Shown: positions 40,276 to 49,930, counted from the stretch's first letter. The stretch: 64,000 nt of DNA from an uncultured Draconibacterium sp. (GCF_963677565.1 NZ_OY781981.1:4022001-4086000), one strand, 5' to 3'. The notes: generated by a model from the sequence alone, not told the origin. Numbers and translations are program-made.

Positions 40276-41694
40276 ATGAAAAAACTGTTATTTGCTTTAT
40301 GTTTCTCTGCATTTACTCTTATCGCTTTTTCACAGAAAAAAGAAAAAGATTACACCGATGCTTTTAAGTTGGTTGAAGTATGGCTGGAAGCACAAAAAGA
40401 TTTCGAGAATCTCCCCGGGCTTTCGGCGATAATCCTAAAAGATCAGGAAGTACTCTGGAAAGCCGGTTTTGGTTATGCCAATCCTGAAATAGGAGTTGAA
40501 ACTAAACCTTCAACACTTTACAGTATTTGTTCCATCTCGAAATTATTCACTTCTGTAGCAGTAATGAAACTATACGATGAAGGTAAGTTAAGGCTCGATG
40601 ATGAAATCCACACCCTCCTGCCTTGGTTTGATCTGGAGCAACAATTTCCAGCCAGTGGTCCCATAACAATACGATCTTTACTAACCCATTCGTCGGGATT
40701 ACCGCGCGAATCGGCACATCCATACTGGACTGGCCCCGACTTTCCGTTTCCTACAAGCGACGCCGTTAAAACCGACCTAAAAACACAGGAAACTTTATAT
40801 CCTGCATCAACCTATTGGCAATACAGTAACCTGGCAATGTCGCTATTAGGAGAAGTGGTAAAGGAAGTATCCGGCATGGCTTACAACGATTACATTCAGG
40901 AAAATATTTTAACACCATTGGGCCTAAACAATACCAGACCGTTTTTACCCGAAGACAAATACGGAACCGAACTGTCCTTGGGATTTAGTTCTGAAAAACG
41001 CGACAGACAGCGCGAAAAAGTAAATTTCTTTCAGGCAAAAGGAATAAAGGCTGCAGCAGGGTTTTCCTCTAATGTTGAAGACCTGGCCAAGTTTGCAGCG
41101 TGGCAATTAAGATTAATCGACACTACAACTACAGAAATTCTAAAACCATCTACATTGCAAAATATGCAACGTGTTCATTTTCTCGATCCGGATTGGGAAA
41201 GCAGTTGGGGACTGGGTTTTTCGGTGCGTAAGGATGCAAAAGGAAATACTGTAGTTGGACACGGTGGAAGTTGCCCGGGTTATCGCACACAGTTATCGAT
41301 TTATCCGAAAGAAAAACTGGCTTTTTCGGTGATGATAAATGCCAGTGGAACTACCCCTGCAAAATATATATCAGGCATAAAAAACATCATGTCAGAGGTA
41401 AAAGACAAGCCTGAAGAGAGAACAGTAGATTTGGATGAATACAGTGGTTTATATACTGAACAACCCTGGTGGAGCGAAGTGTATTATGGAGAATTAAACG
41501 GACAACTGGTCTCAATGAGTTTACCGACCAATTCTCCAACTTTAACGTTTTACAAACACATTGAAGGAGACACTTTTAAAAGAATAAGAAAAGACAAAGA
41601 ATTAGGTGAAACAGTTGTTTTTGAGCGCGATGAGAACAGCAAGGTTTACAGGATTAAACAACATGGTAATTATTCTGTTAGGATGAAAAATTAA
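40276..41694 (+). CDS. Exported serine hydrolase, beta-lactamase class C family
   Basis: A 472-residue protein with a signal peptide (MKKLLFALCFSAFTLIAFSQ). Another ATG four codons upstream (40264) is possible. The catalytic triad motifs of class C beta-lactamase/penicillin-binding-like hydrolases are present: SISK (nucleophile serine, SxxK), YSN in YWQYSNLAMSLLGE, and HGG in VVGHGGSCPGYRT. The C-terminal 90 residues form a separate beta domain often found in such esterases and D-aminopeptidases. True substrate not known. A four-base gap follows before the SDR gene, so the two are probably cotranscribed. Confidence 0.92.
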   Translation: MKKLLFALCFSAFTLIAFSQKKEKDYTDAFKLVEVWLEAQKDFENLPGLSAIILKDQEVLWKAGFGYANPEIGVETKPSTLYSICSISKLFTSVAVMKLYDEGKLRLDDEIHTLLPWFDLEQQFPASGPITIRSLLTHSSGLPRESAHPYWTGPDFPFPTSDAVKTDLKTQETLYPASTYWQYSNLAMSLLGEVVKEVSGMAYNDYIQENILTPLGLNNTRPFLPEDKYGTELSLGFSSEKRDRQREKVNFFQAKGIKAAAGFSSNVEDLAKFAAWQLRLIDTTTTEILKPSTLQNMQRVHFLDPDWESSWGLGFSVRKDAKGNTVVGHGGSCPGYRTQLSIYPKEKLAFSVMINASGTTPAKYISGIKNIMSEVKDKPEERTVDLDEYSGLYTEQPWWSEVYYGELNGQLVSMSLPTNSPTLTFYKHIEGDTFKRIRKDKELGETVVFERDENSKVYRIKQHGNYSVRMKN

Positions 41695-41698
41695 AAGC

Positions 41699-42301
41699 AT
41701 GAAAATAGTAGTTATTGGAGGACAAGGAACAATTGGCAGTGCTGTTGCCAACCATTTTAAGAAAAAGCACGAGGTGATTACTGCCAGCCGCAGCAATGGC
41801 GATGTGCAGGTTGATATGGAAAGTTCTGAATCGATAAAAAATATGTTTGAAAAGATCGGTAAGGTTGATGCCATTGTAAATTGCTCCGGAGCAACAAAAT
41901 GGGGACCTTTTGCCGAACTTTCGGAAGAGGACTTTTATGTTGGCCTAAGAGGTAAATTAATGGGCCAGGTCAACATTGTTCGAATTGGCAAAGAATACTT
42001 AAATGAAGGTGGTTCTATTACCCTAACAACAGGTGTTTTGGCCGATGATCCGGTAATGGGGGCAACCAACTCGGCTATGGCAAATAATGCCATTCATGGT
42101 TTTGTATTGGCCGTTTCGCAGGAACACCGAAATGAATTCCGGCTAAATGTGGTTTCTCCAGAACTGGTTGAAGATTCAGCAGAACGACTTGGCGCTGCAT
42201 TCCCTGGGCACACTCCTGTTTCGATGCAGAAAGTGGCCAAAGGCTACGAGCGAAGTGTTGAAGGTTTGCGTACCGGGGAGATTATTCGTGTTTATGAATA
42301 A
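41699..42301 (+). CDS. Short-chain dehydrogenase/reductase-like protein
   Basis: A 200-residue Rossmann protein. The N-terminus has the glycine-rich GGQGTIGSAVANHF and an Arg in TASRSNGD suited to NADP. VDAIVNCSGATKWGPFAEL and SITLTTGVLADDPV occupy the expected positions. The catalytic YxxxK is not seen. The corresponding stretch reads NSAMANNAIHGFV. This is common among a subset of short SDRs of uncertain activity. Only four bases separate it from the serine-hydrolase gene, and a strong terminator follows. Confidence 0.88.
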   Translation: MKIVVIGGQGTIGSAVANHFKKKHEVITASRSNGDVQVDMESSESIKNMFEKIGKVDAIVNCSGATKWGPFAELSEEDFYVGLRGKLMGQVNIVRIGKEYLNEGGSITLTTGVLADDPVMGATNSAMANNAIHGFVLAVSQEHRNEFRLNVVSPELVEDSAERLGAAFPGHTPVSMQKVAKGYERSVEGLRTGEIIRVYE

Positions 42302-42327
42302 ATACCCAACGAATTACAAAATACAGT

Positions 42328-42362
42328 AAAAATAGCCGTTCCAATGGAGCGGCTATTTTTAT
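42328..42362 (+). terminator. Terminator of the serine hydrolase-SDR unit
   Basis: AAAAATAGCCGTTCC (42328-42342) pairs with GGAGCGGCTATTTTT (42346-42360), with one wobble, around a three-base loop. The T run is built into the right arm. Confidence 0.9.
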
Positions 42363-42557
42363 TTGCAACCTTATTGAACTGAATCTCCCTTTCTCCTAAT
42401 CACTCCTTCCCGGTTTTTCTTATTTAAAATCGTCATCCGGTTCGTCATGGTATTTTACCGTTCGTGGTAAAAAGCTACCCGACCGTATTCTTTTATTTTT
42501 CCCCCTCCTGTTTCTGAAAGATATTTGAAGTACGAAAACAATAAAACAGAAAAAACC

Positions 42558-44684
42558 ATGAAAACACGTTTAATAATACTCTTTCAATTTCTCATTCTGT
42601 TCGCTCATGCGCAGGTGAAAATTTCAGGAGTTGTACAAGCAGAAACAGGCAGCCCGCTTTCCGGGGTGAATATTTTTATACAGGGAACTTACGATGGCAC
42701 AACAACCGATAGTCTTGGAGTATTCACTTTTAAAACAGATGCAAGTGGCGAACAAACATTAATTGCCAGTTGCGTAGGGTTTGAAACATATGGACAAGTG
42801 TTGAACCTCACAGTAGAAGTTTCAGGTTTAAAAATTGTGTTGATTGAGGAAATTAGCGAACTAGACGAAGTAATAATCAACGCCGGAACTTTTGAAGCCA
42901 GCGACAAAAAGAAATCCGTGGTTTTAAAACCGCTCGATGTTGCATTAACTGCCGGTGCCAACGGCGACATTTTTGGTGCTTTTGGCAAATTACCCGGTTC
43001 GCATACAGTGGGTGAAGAAGGACGACTTTTTGTTCGCGGTGGCGAAAGCTACGAAACCAAAACCTTTATGGACGGCATGCTGGTAAACACGCCATACTAC
43101 TCGAAAATGCCCGATCTGCCTACACGAGGCCGGTTCTCTCCTATCCTTTTTAACGGATCGGTATTTAGCACCGGAGGTTACTCGGCCGAATACGGACAAG
43201 CACTTTCTTCGATTGTGGCATTAAATACTTTTGCGCTTGAACCGGAAACCAAATCAAGTATTTCTGTACTTTCAGTCGGACTGCAAGGATCTCATGCAAA
43301 AAGATGGGAAAATACATCGTTGTCTATCAGTGGCGAGTACCTCAATACTGCACTTAGTAATAAGATTTTTAAGCAAAATGTTGAGTGGGTGAAAGTTCCC
43401 GTTATTGTCGGTTCAACCATGATGTTCCGGCACAAAACCAGCGAAACAGGAATGATAAAATCTTTTGCGAGTTTTAATTACGATACCAGCAGTTTGCTGT
43501 ACGACAACATTGAGCAATCTGCAATGCAGGAAGTTTCTTTGGGCAATAAAAATTTGTATTCTAACACCACCTACAACGAAATGCTGAATGACGACTGGAT
43601 GATACAAACCGGCTTTGCTTTTAATATCGATCGGGAAAATATGGATATTGATTCGGACGATATCGCGACCTCACGAAACAGCAGCCAACTGAAACTTACA
43701 CTTTCTAATTATTCGGTTAAAGATGTAACTACAACTTTTGGTGCAGAAGCATTAGTTTATAAGTATGACCAAGACATTGATATGAATGGAGATTTTAATC
43801 TTTCATTCAACAACAACCTGTTTGCAGGCTTTGCAGAATCGGAGTGGAAAGTGACAAAAAAAATCGCTCTAAAAGCCGGCCTGCGAGCCGAATATAACTC
43901 GCTGATCAATGAATTAAATGTTGCCCCGCGTCTTTCGGCAGCTGTAAAAACGAGCAAGAACAGCCAGCTTTCGGCAGCTTACGGAAAGTTCTTTCAAAAT
44001 CCAAACGATGATTATCTGAAATTCACCGATGAACTAGCACCGGAAACTTCAACGCATTCCATTTTAACATGGCAGTACAAAGAAGACAGCCGCACATTGC
44101 GCATTGAAGCCTACAATAAAAACTATTCTGACCTGGTAAAATTTGATGAAGAATTTTCAGCAGAACCAGGAAACTACAACAATAACGGCAGTGGTTATTC
44201 CAGAGGAATTGATGTTTTCTGGCGCGACCAAAAACAATTTGGAAAAGCCGATTACTGGATTTCGTATTCCTTCATAGATTCAAAAAGAAATTACCGCGAT
44301 TACCCGATGAAAGTCACTCCACACTACGTATCGAAACACAACCTATCGGTGGTTTACAAGCAGTATTTTACAAAGATCAACTCATTTATTTCGGGCTCCT
44401 ATACGTTTGCCAGCGGACGTCCTTTCAATGATCCTAACACTCCTGAATTTATGGCCGGAAAAACCAAAACCTATAACGATGTGAGTTTCGGGTTCACACA
44501 CCTGTTTTACCTTTTCAATACGCAAACCGTAGCGCACGTAATCGTAAATAATGCATTGGGTTTTAACAATGTATTTGGGTACAACTACGCGCAAACACCC
44601 GACAACAAAGGGGTTTACCAGGCGCAGCCCATCGTTCCGGGCCAAAAACGACTCATTGTATTTCTACTATCATTTCAATTATAA
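42558..44684 (+). CDS. TonB-dependent outer-membrane receptor with carboxypeptidase-regulatory N-domain
   Basis: A 708-residue outer-membrane transporter. The ATG at 42558 gives a signal peptide ending in AHAQ. The TTG-initiated longer form is unlikely. Residues 20-105 are a CarboxypepD_reg-like beta domain (VKISGVVQAETGSPLSGVNI). A plug domain follows (FGAFGKLPGSHTVGEEGRLF, VRGGESYETKTFMDGM), then the barrel, ending with IVFLLSFQL. It is not of the SusC type (shorter, no long insertions). Ligand unknown. The next gene, 17 bases downstream, encodes a small exported TPR protein, and the two look like a pair. Confidence 0.93.
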   Translation: MKTRLIILFQFLILFAHAQVKISGVVQAETGSPLSGVNIFIQGTYDGTTTDSLGVFTFKTDASGEQTLIASCVGFETYGQVLNLTVEVSGLKIVLIEEISELDEVIINAGTFEASDKKKSVVLKPLDVALTAGANGDIFGAFGKLPGSHTVGEEGRLFVRGGESYETKTFMDGMLVNTPYYSKMPDLPTRGRFSPILFNGSVFSTGGYSAEYGQALSSIVALNTFALEPETKSSISVLSVGLQGSHAKRWENTSLSISGEYLNTALSNKIFKQNVEWVKVPVIVGSTMMFRHKTSETGMIKSFASFNYDTSSLLYDNIEQSAMQEVSLGNKNLYSNTTYNEMLNDDWMIQTGFAFNIDRENMDIDSDDIATSRNSSQLKLTLSNYSVKDVTTTFGAEALVYKYDQDIDMNGDFNLSFNNNLFAGFAESEWKVTKKIALKAGLRAEYNSLINELNVAPRLSAAVKTSKNSQLSAAYGKFFQNPNDDYLKFTDELAPETSTHSILTWQYKEDSRTLRIEAYNKNYSDLVKFDEEFSAEPGNYNNNGSGYSRGIDVFWRDQKQFGKADYWISYSFIDSKRNYRDYPMKVTPHYVSKHNLSVVYKQYFTKINSFISGSYTFASGRPFNDPNTPEFMAGKTKTYNDVSFGFTHLFYLFNTQTVAHVIVNNALGFNNVFGYNYAQTPDNKGVYQAQPIVPGQKRLIVFLLSFQL

Positions 44685-44701
44685 ACTTAAAAATTAATCA
44701 C

Positions 44702-45334
44702 ATGAAAACTTTATTAACACTTATTTTTAGTCTGGTAGTTTTGACTGCCGCGGCACAAGGAAAAAATTACGAAGCAGCGATGACAGCTGCCCTCGAAAAA
44801 ATGGAAAGCTCCGAAACAATAGCCAACTTTCAGGAGGCCGCAAATACCTTTGAACGAATCAGCATGACAGAAACAAAAGAGTGGCTGCCGTTGTACTACG
44901 CGTCGTACTCGATGATCGTGATCAGTTATTTCGATCAGGACCTTAACAAGAGAGATGCATACCTGGATAAAGCGCAACAATTTTTGGATAAGGCATTTAA
45001 AATTGCGCCTGACGAATCGGAATTATATTCGCTTTTGGCATTTCTTATTCCTTCGAGAATTACAGTTGATCCGATGACAAGAGGAATGGAATACATGCCA
45101 AAAATGAATGCAGCAATCGACAAAGCAATTGCGCTAAATCCGGAAAATCCGAGAAGCTATTATTTACGTGCTATTACACTTTTCAATATGCCCGAGCAAT
45201 TTGGCGGTGGAGCTGATGCAGCCCGTCCTCATTTTGAAACAGCGAAAGAAAAATTCGACAAATTCGTTCCCGAGTCATCGCTTCATCCGAACTGGGGAAA
45301 AGAAATAAATGAAATGGAGATGCAGAAATTATAA
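44702..45334 (+). CDS. Exported TPR protein paired with the TonB receptor
   Basis: A 210-residue protein with a signal peptide ending in TAAAQG. The rest is helical and TPR-like: AYLDKAQQFLDKAFKIAPDE, AAIDKAIALNPENPRSYYLRA and FGGGADAARPHFETAKEKFD. It is the second gene of a two-gene unit with the TonB receptor. Such small exported TPR proteins may help assemble or gate the receptor. The partnership is inferred from gene order. It converges on rimO, with seven bases between the stops. Confidence 0.85.
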   Translation: MKTLLTLIFSLVVLTAAAQGKNYEAAMTAALEKMESSETIANFQEAANTFERISMTETKEWLPLYYASYSMIVISYFDQDLNKRDAYLDKAQQFLDKAFKIAPDESELYSLLAFLIPSRITVDPMTRGMEYMPKMNAAIDKAIALNPENPRSYYLRAITLFNMPEQFGGGADAARPHFETAKEKFDKFVPESSLHPNWGKEINEMEMQKL

Positions 45335-45341
45335 TCCAGTT

Positions 45342-46637
45342 TTATATCAGTTCTCCGTACAAGTCATAATCTTCGGCACCTGTTATTTTCACTTTAACAA
45401 TGGTGCCGTTTTTTAATTCTTCGTCGGTGGTAATATAAACTTCTCCGTCAACTTCAGGCGAATCAAATTCGGTACGTCCAACGTAGTAATCACTCTCTTC
45501 CCGATCGATAATCACCTCGAACTCCTTCCCTATTTTTTGCTGGTTGAGTTCGGCTGAAATGAATTGCTGCACTTCCATGATTTCGTCGGCGCGAGCTTGT
45601 TTTACTTCGTCGGGCAGATTGTCTTCAAATTTATTGGCGGCATAGGTACCATCTTCATCCGAATACGGGAAAACACCCAGTCGGCCAAATTTCTGCTCCT
45701 GCACAAATTCTTTCAACTCGTTAAAATCTTCCTCCGTTTCGCCCGGGAAACCAACCAACATAGTTGTGCGGATAACTACTCCCGGAACTTCTTCTTTAAT
45801 TTTGGTAATTAAAGCTTCTGTTTCTTCGCGGGTAACATGGCGTAACATATTTTTTAATACGCGGTTTGAGATGTGCTGCAAGGGCATATCAAGGTATTTG
45901 CACACTTTGGGATTTTCACGCATTACCGGCAAAATCTCCATCGGGAATTTTGTAGGATACAAATAGTGCAAACGAATCCACTCGATTCCTTCCACTTTCG
46001 AAACCTCATTTATCAGTTCAGCCAACTGGTTTTTACCGTACAAATCGATTCCGTAATACGAAAGATCCTGGGCAATCAACAACAGTTCCTTTACTCCTTT
46101 TTTGGCCAGGTAACGTGCTTCCATCACGAGGCTTTCGATGGTTCGTGATTTGTGGCGTCCCGTCATTTTTGGGATGGCACAAAACGAACACGAACGGTTA
46201 CAACCTTCCGAAATTTTCAGGTAAGCGAAATGCGATGGCGTGGTAATTTTACGCTCGTAAATGTATTCAGGTGCATAGGTCACTTTTAGCTCTTCTACCA
46301 TGGCTTTCATATCGAACTTACCAAAGTACTTATCTACTTCGGGCAACTCAGCTTCCAGGTCGTTGTGGTAACGCTCCGAGAGACATCCCATAACGTAAAG
46401 CTTATCGATTTCACCACGTTTTTTAGCCGCGGCATAGTCCAGAATCATATCAATTGATTCCTGTTTGGCATCGTGAATAAAACCACAGGTATTTACAAAA
46501 ACTGCATCAAAATTGGTTTCATTTGAGTCGTGCATAACTTCAAACTTACCTTTCTCCAACTGGTTCAGTAAAACCTCCGAATCAACGAGGTTTTTCGAAC
46601 ATCCCATGGTGACCACATTTACCCTTTTCTTCGCCAT
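45342..46637 (-). CDS. rimO: Ribosomal protein S12 methylthiotransferase RimO
   Basis: A radical-SAM enzyme that adds a methylthio group to an aspartate of ribosomal protein S12. The N-terminal UPF0004 domain has TMGCSKNLVDSEVL and VNTCGFIHDAKQES and a third cysteine in VMGCLSERY, which hold the auxiliary Fe-S cluster. The radical-SAM motif is CNRSCSFC in ISEGCNRSCSFCAIPKMTG. The C-terminal TRAM domain follows (GKEFEVIIDREESDYYVGRT). The FIHDAK signature distinguishes RimO from MiaB. The length of 431 residues is normal. Transcribed alone. Confidence 0.96.
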   Translation of the reverse strand: MAKKRVNVVTMGCSKNLVDSEVLLNQLEKGKFEVMHDSNETNFDAVFVNTCGFIHDAKQESIDMILDYAAAKKRGEIDKLYVMGCLSERYHNDLEAELPEVDKYFGKFDMKAMVEELKVTYAPEYIYERKITTPSHFAYLKISEGCNRSCSFCAIPKMTGRHKSRTIESLVMEARYLAKKGVKELLLIAQDLSYYGIDLYGKNQLAELINEVSKVEGIEWIRLHYLYPTKFPMEILPVMRENPKVCKYLDMPLQHISNRVLKNMLRHVTREETEALITKIKEEVPGVVIRTTMLVGFPGETEEDFNELKEFVQEQKFGRLGVFPYSDEDGTYAANKFEDNLPDEVKQARADEIMEVQQFISAELNQQKIGKEFEVIIDREESDYYVGRTEFDSPEVDGEVYITTDEELKNGTIVKVKITGAEDYDLYGELI

Positions 46638-46746
46638 AACTTTTCTTGTTTCTTTTCCGGCTGCAAAGTAAAGATAAATTTGTCTGAATTTAGCAACTTC
46701 TCATATTTTTATAATCTATGTAAAATCAATCGTTCCACACTATCAA

Positions 46747-46779
46747 ACAAAAAAAATCCACCATTAAGTCAATGGTGGA
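46747..46779 (-). terminator. Terminator of the creatininase-family gene
   Basis: TCCACCATT (46757-46765) pairs with AATGGTGGA (46771-46779), loop AAGTC. A run of T follows on the minus strand. Confidence 0.85.
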
Positions 46780-46802
46780 ATCTTTTATCTAACTCGAAAT
46801 AC

Positions 46803-47678
46803 TTATTGTTTTGTTTTCAACGGATCAGCCGCTTCGTTAAAGAATTGCTCTTGCAAAGCCGGAACTACCGTGTCGGCTTTCACCAGCTTTATCATTTCAA
46901 CCAATTGATCTACGGTATGGTTGATCCACAATTCTCCTGCTTCAGCATTGGCATCCCAGGCTTCTCCCCCGTAATGATTCGGATAACTGGCGTACCACCA
47001 AATCCCGGTATACACATATTTCAATTCTTTCATTCGGTCCTGATTAACACCAGATTGTTGTTTAGCCCGATCAACATGCACAACATCGGGTTGGGCTGCA
47101 ACCATTGCCGATGTTTCGCTGTTTCCGGCATGTGCGTCGTAAGGATCGTGGCGTGTTAAAGCTTCTGCTTTTTCATTTATTTCCGGGTTATCTTCCGGTC
47201 TGAACCAATACAAAGAGTAACCACGCGGTTCCGAAAGTTGAGCCATTCCAAAATAATTCAGGAAAGCATTATTACCGCCGTGACCGTTTACAATTATGAT
47301 CTTTTCAAATCCATTTCGGTGCAGTTCATCCAATGTTTCCTGCAACATTTTCCAAATCAACTCGGGCGAATATGAAATAGTACCGGGCTGATGACGTGCT
47401 TCGTTAATCTGGCTGAAATAGTACCAAGGAAAAACCACCGTATATTCCTGCCCGGCTGCACGAAGCGAATATTCGCGCGACAAATAAAGATCGGTGCCCA
47501 ATGGCAACTGAGCGCCGTGTTTCTCCATAACTCCAATAGGAATAATGCAGGTTTTTGAACTCTTTTCTACGGCCTGAATAAAATCGGGAGCGGTTAATTC
47601 TTCCAACCGATACGATAAATCCTGTGCAGATACAAATATAGATATTGCTAAAAACAAAAAAGTGAGAACTTTTTTCAT
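46803..47678 (-). CDS. Exported creatininase-family amidohydrolase
   Basis: A 291-residue metallo-amidohydrolase with a signal peptide ending in FVSAQ. The family landmarks are IIPIGVMEKHGAQLPLGTDL, containing a Glu and His ligand; IIVNGHGGNNAFL; and the metal-binding DAHAGNSETSAM. The family cleaves cyclic or linear amides such as creatinine or formamidopyrimidines. Most members are cytosolic, so the signal peptide is unusual, though exported forms are found in Bacteroidota. It is a single-gene unit divergent from the glycosyltransferase cluster. Substrate unknown. Confidence 0.9.
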   Translation of the reverse strand: MKKVLTFLFLAISIFVSAQDLSYRLEELTAPDFIQAVEKSSKTCIIPIGVMEKHGAQLPLGTDLYLSREYSLRAAGQEYTVVFPWYYFSQINEARHQPGTISYSPELIWKMLQETLDELHRNGFEKIIIVNGHGGNNAFLNYFGMAQLSEPRGYSLYWFRPEDNPEINEKAEALTRHDPYDAHAGNSETSAMVAAQPDVVHVDRAKQQSGVNQDRMKELKYVYTGIWWYASYPNHYGGEAWDANAEAGELWINHTVDQLVEMIKLVKADTVVPALQEQFFNEAADPLKTKQ

Positions 47679-47769
47679 AGGTCTTAGGTTTTAGTTAAAC
47701 TTTTCCTAAAAATAGATTCTTAGAAACATTTTTGCAACGATTTTCTATTTTTATCGATAAACTTACATT

Positions 47770-49056
47770 ATGCCAATAGTAATTGCACATAGTCATTTAA
47801 ATCCTGGTGGTGTTACCCGGATTATTGAATCGCAAATAAACAGTCTGCAAGGCGAAGAAATAAAGGTTTTGGTTGGGGCTTGTCCCGATGCCGATAAAAT
47901 AACATCGAAAAATGCGGATCTACATATCATTCCCGAATTGAATTACCTGGAACGGCGGAAATACACCGACCAGGAAGCAATGGAAATGTTACACAAAATA
48001 CATCGTGAAATTCGCGAGCATCTTACACCCGATACCGTTTTACATTTTCACAACCTTAACCTGGGTAAAAATCCGATTGTTACCTATGCCGTCTACCTGT
48101 TAGCTAAAGAAGGCGTTAAGGTGTTTAACCACGCCCACGATTTTGCTGAAGACCGGCCAAGTAACTATTCTTTTTTGAAAGAAATTATTTATGGTAATTT
48201 CTCTCAGAAACTCAACGAAGTACTTTATCCGAAACTGCCCAATTATCACTATGGAGTGTTGAACTCATTCGATTTTGACCGGCTAAAAGAACTTGGTGTT
48301 GCTGAAGACCGAATTGAATGGTTGCCTAATCCGGTAACATTTAATGCCTCTGAGGATATACCAGAAAAACAAGTGGCCAAAAAAGACGTTTGCAACAAAC
48401 TGGGAATTGATGAAAACAAACTACTGGTTACCTACCCGGTTAGAGTAATTCAGCGGAAAAATATTGGTGAGTTTATATTGCTTTCCATTTTGTTCAGGCA
48501 CCGGGCAAATTTTGCCGTAACACAACCACCACAAAATCCGGTTGAAATTGAGATGTACAAACAATGGATCAATTTCTGCAGCAATAATGAGATAAATGTA
48601 GTTTTTGAAGCAGGTACAAAAGTAAACTTCGAAAAATTACTTCGTGGCAGTGATTTTTGCATCACTACCAGTTATAAAGAAGGTTTTGGAATGGTTTACC
48701 TTGAACCATGGTTACTCGACACACCTGTCGTTGGTCGCGATATCGACTTCATTACCAAGGACTTTAAAGATGATGGTTTTCTTTTTCCAACCCTCTATTA
48801 TAAAATGAACATTCCCGGAATAAAAACAGATTTCAAAGATCTGAATCTGAAAATGCAAATGGAGATCATTTCCGGCGTATTAAGCGAAAAGATAGAAAAA
48901 CAAAAACTATTTGAACAAAACCCCATACTAAACACTTTGTTTAGTGACGTTAAGTCGCACATTACTGAGAAAAACAAGACAATTATCAAAAACAACTATT
49001 CTTTAAAAGGGTATGGCATTAAACTTCAGGAGCGATATAAAAAAATGGTTGGTTAG
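47770..49056 (+). CDS. GT4-like glycosyltransferase, first gene of the sugar cluster
   Basis: A 428-residue protein with the GT-B fold. The N-terminal domain starts IVIAHSHLNPGGVTRIIESQ, typical of retaining glycosyltransferases. The C-terminal donor-binding domain has LLVTYPVRVIQRKNIGEFIL, VVFEAGTKVNFEKLLRGSDF and the EX7E-like SYKEGFGMVYLEPWLLDTPV. It resembles GT4 enzymes. Neither acceptor nor donor can be told. The next gene starts 44 bases before its stop, which suggests translational coupling. Confidence 0.85.
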   Translation: MPIVIAHSHLNPGGVTRIIESQINSLQGEEIKVLVGACPDADKITSKNADLHIIPELNYLERRKYTDQEAMEMLHKIHREIREHLTPDTVLHFHNLNLGKNPIVTYAVYLLAKEGVKVFNHAHDFAEDRPSNYSFLKEIIYGNFSQKLNEVLYPKLPNYHYGVLNSFDFDRLKELGVAEDRIEWLPNPVTFNASEDIPEKQVAKKDVCNKLGIDENKLLVTYPVRVIQRKNIGEFILLSILFRHRANFAVTQPPQNPVEIEMYKQWINFCSNNEINVVFEAGTKVNFEKLLRGSDFCITTSYKEGFGMVYLEPWLLDTPVVGRDIDFITKDFKDDGFLFPTLYYKMNIPGIKTDFKDLNLKMQMEIISGVLSEKIEKQKLFEQNPILNTLFSDVKSHITEKNKTIIKNNYSLKGYGIKLQERYKKMVG

Positions 49057-49930
49057 TTCGGAGCAACTAACACCCATTCCTACAACTTTTTGCCCCAATT
49101 TAAAAACTGATTCAAAGGAAAAAATTAAAGCAGTTATTTTCGATATTTACGGAACATTGCTTATTTCATCATCGGGAGATATAGACCAGGCATCGCTAAA
49201 TAAAGACAACATGCGAGCTGCTATGGAAGCAGGTGGTTTCGACTTTACAAATTGTAAAGAACAAGCCTGTAGTTTTTTGCTGGAGCAATTACAAGAGCAG
49301 GTAAAACAGCAACATACAGCGCTAAAAGCAAAAGGACACCCTTTCCCTGATGTTGATATTTTTAAAGTGTGGAAAGGAATGTTTGAAGCGGCTCAAAACA
49401 GCGGATTAATAAAGCTGACTGGCAACGAATCGTGGGAAGATACCATTATGGTTTTCGAGCTGCTAAGCAACCGGGTTTACCCCATGCCGGGAATGAAGGA
49501 AGTACTGCTTGAAATAAAAGAAATGGGATTACCTATTGGTATCGTTTCCAATGCTCAATTCTACACGCCTATTATCATGAATTATTTTCTGACCGGTGAA
49601 TTTTCTACCAATCAACATATCGATCTTTTTGATGAAGATCTGTCGGTATACTCTTACAAAGAATTACGTGCAAAACCCGATACAGCTTTGTTCGACAAGT
49701 TCATTCCGGTGCTTAATAACAAGTACAACATCGAGCCGTCGGAAACCATATTTGTCGGCAACGACATGTTAAAAGACGTTTACACCGCAACAAAAGCAGG
49801 ATTACGAACCGTGCTGTTCGCCGGCGACGAACGCTCGCTGCGCCTGCGCGAAGACGATCAACGGGTGAAAGGTTTATTCCCCGACTTTATTATCAATGAT
49901 TTAAAACAACTTACGAAAATTATAGGATGA
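49013..49930 (+). CDS. HAD-superfamily hydrolase in the sugar cluster
   Basis: A 305-residue HAD protein. Motif I is FDIYGTLL, with the nucleophilic aspartate but tyrosine in place of the general-acid aspartate at +2. Motif II lies in GIVSNAQ, motif III/IV in FVGNDMLKDV with acidic residues. A cap domain spans about 60-150. Tyrosine at the +2 position is typical of dehalogenase-like HADs, so simple phosphatase activity is less certain. Context suggests a sugar-phosphate or phosphoglycerate substrate. The 36 residues before motif I are an unusual N-extension, overlapping the previous gene. The stop overlaps the next start by four bases (ATGA). Confidence 0.88.
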   Translation: MALNFRSDIKKWLVSSEQLTPIPTTFCPNLKTDSKEKIKAVIFDIYGTLLISSSGDIDQASLNKDNMRAAMEAGGFDFTNCKEQACSFLLEQLQEQVKQQHTALKAKGHPFPDVDIFKVWKGMFEAAQNSGLIKLTGNESWEDTIMVFELLSNRVYPMPGMKEVLLEIKEMGLPIGIVSNAQFYTPIIMNYFLTGEFSTNQHIDLFDEDLSVYSYKELRAKPDTALFDKFIPVLNNKYNIEPSETIFVGNDMLKDVYTATKAGLRTVLFAGDERSLRLREDDQRVKGLFPDFIINDLKQLTKIIG

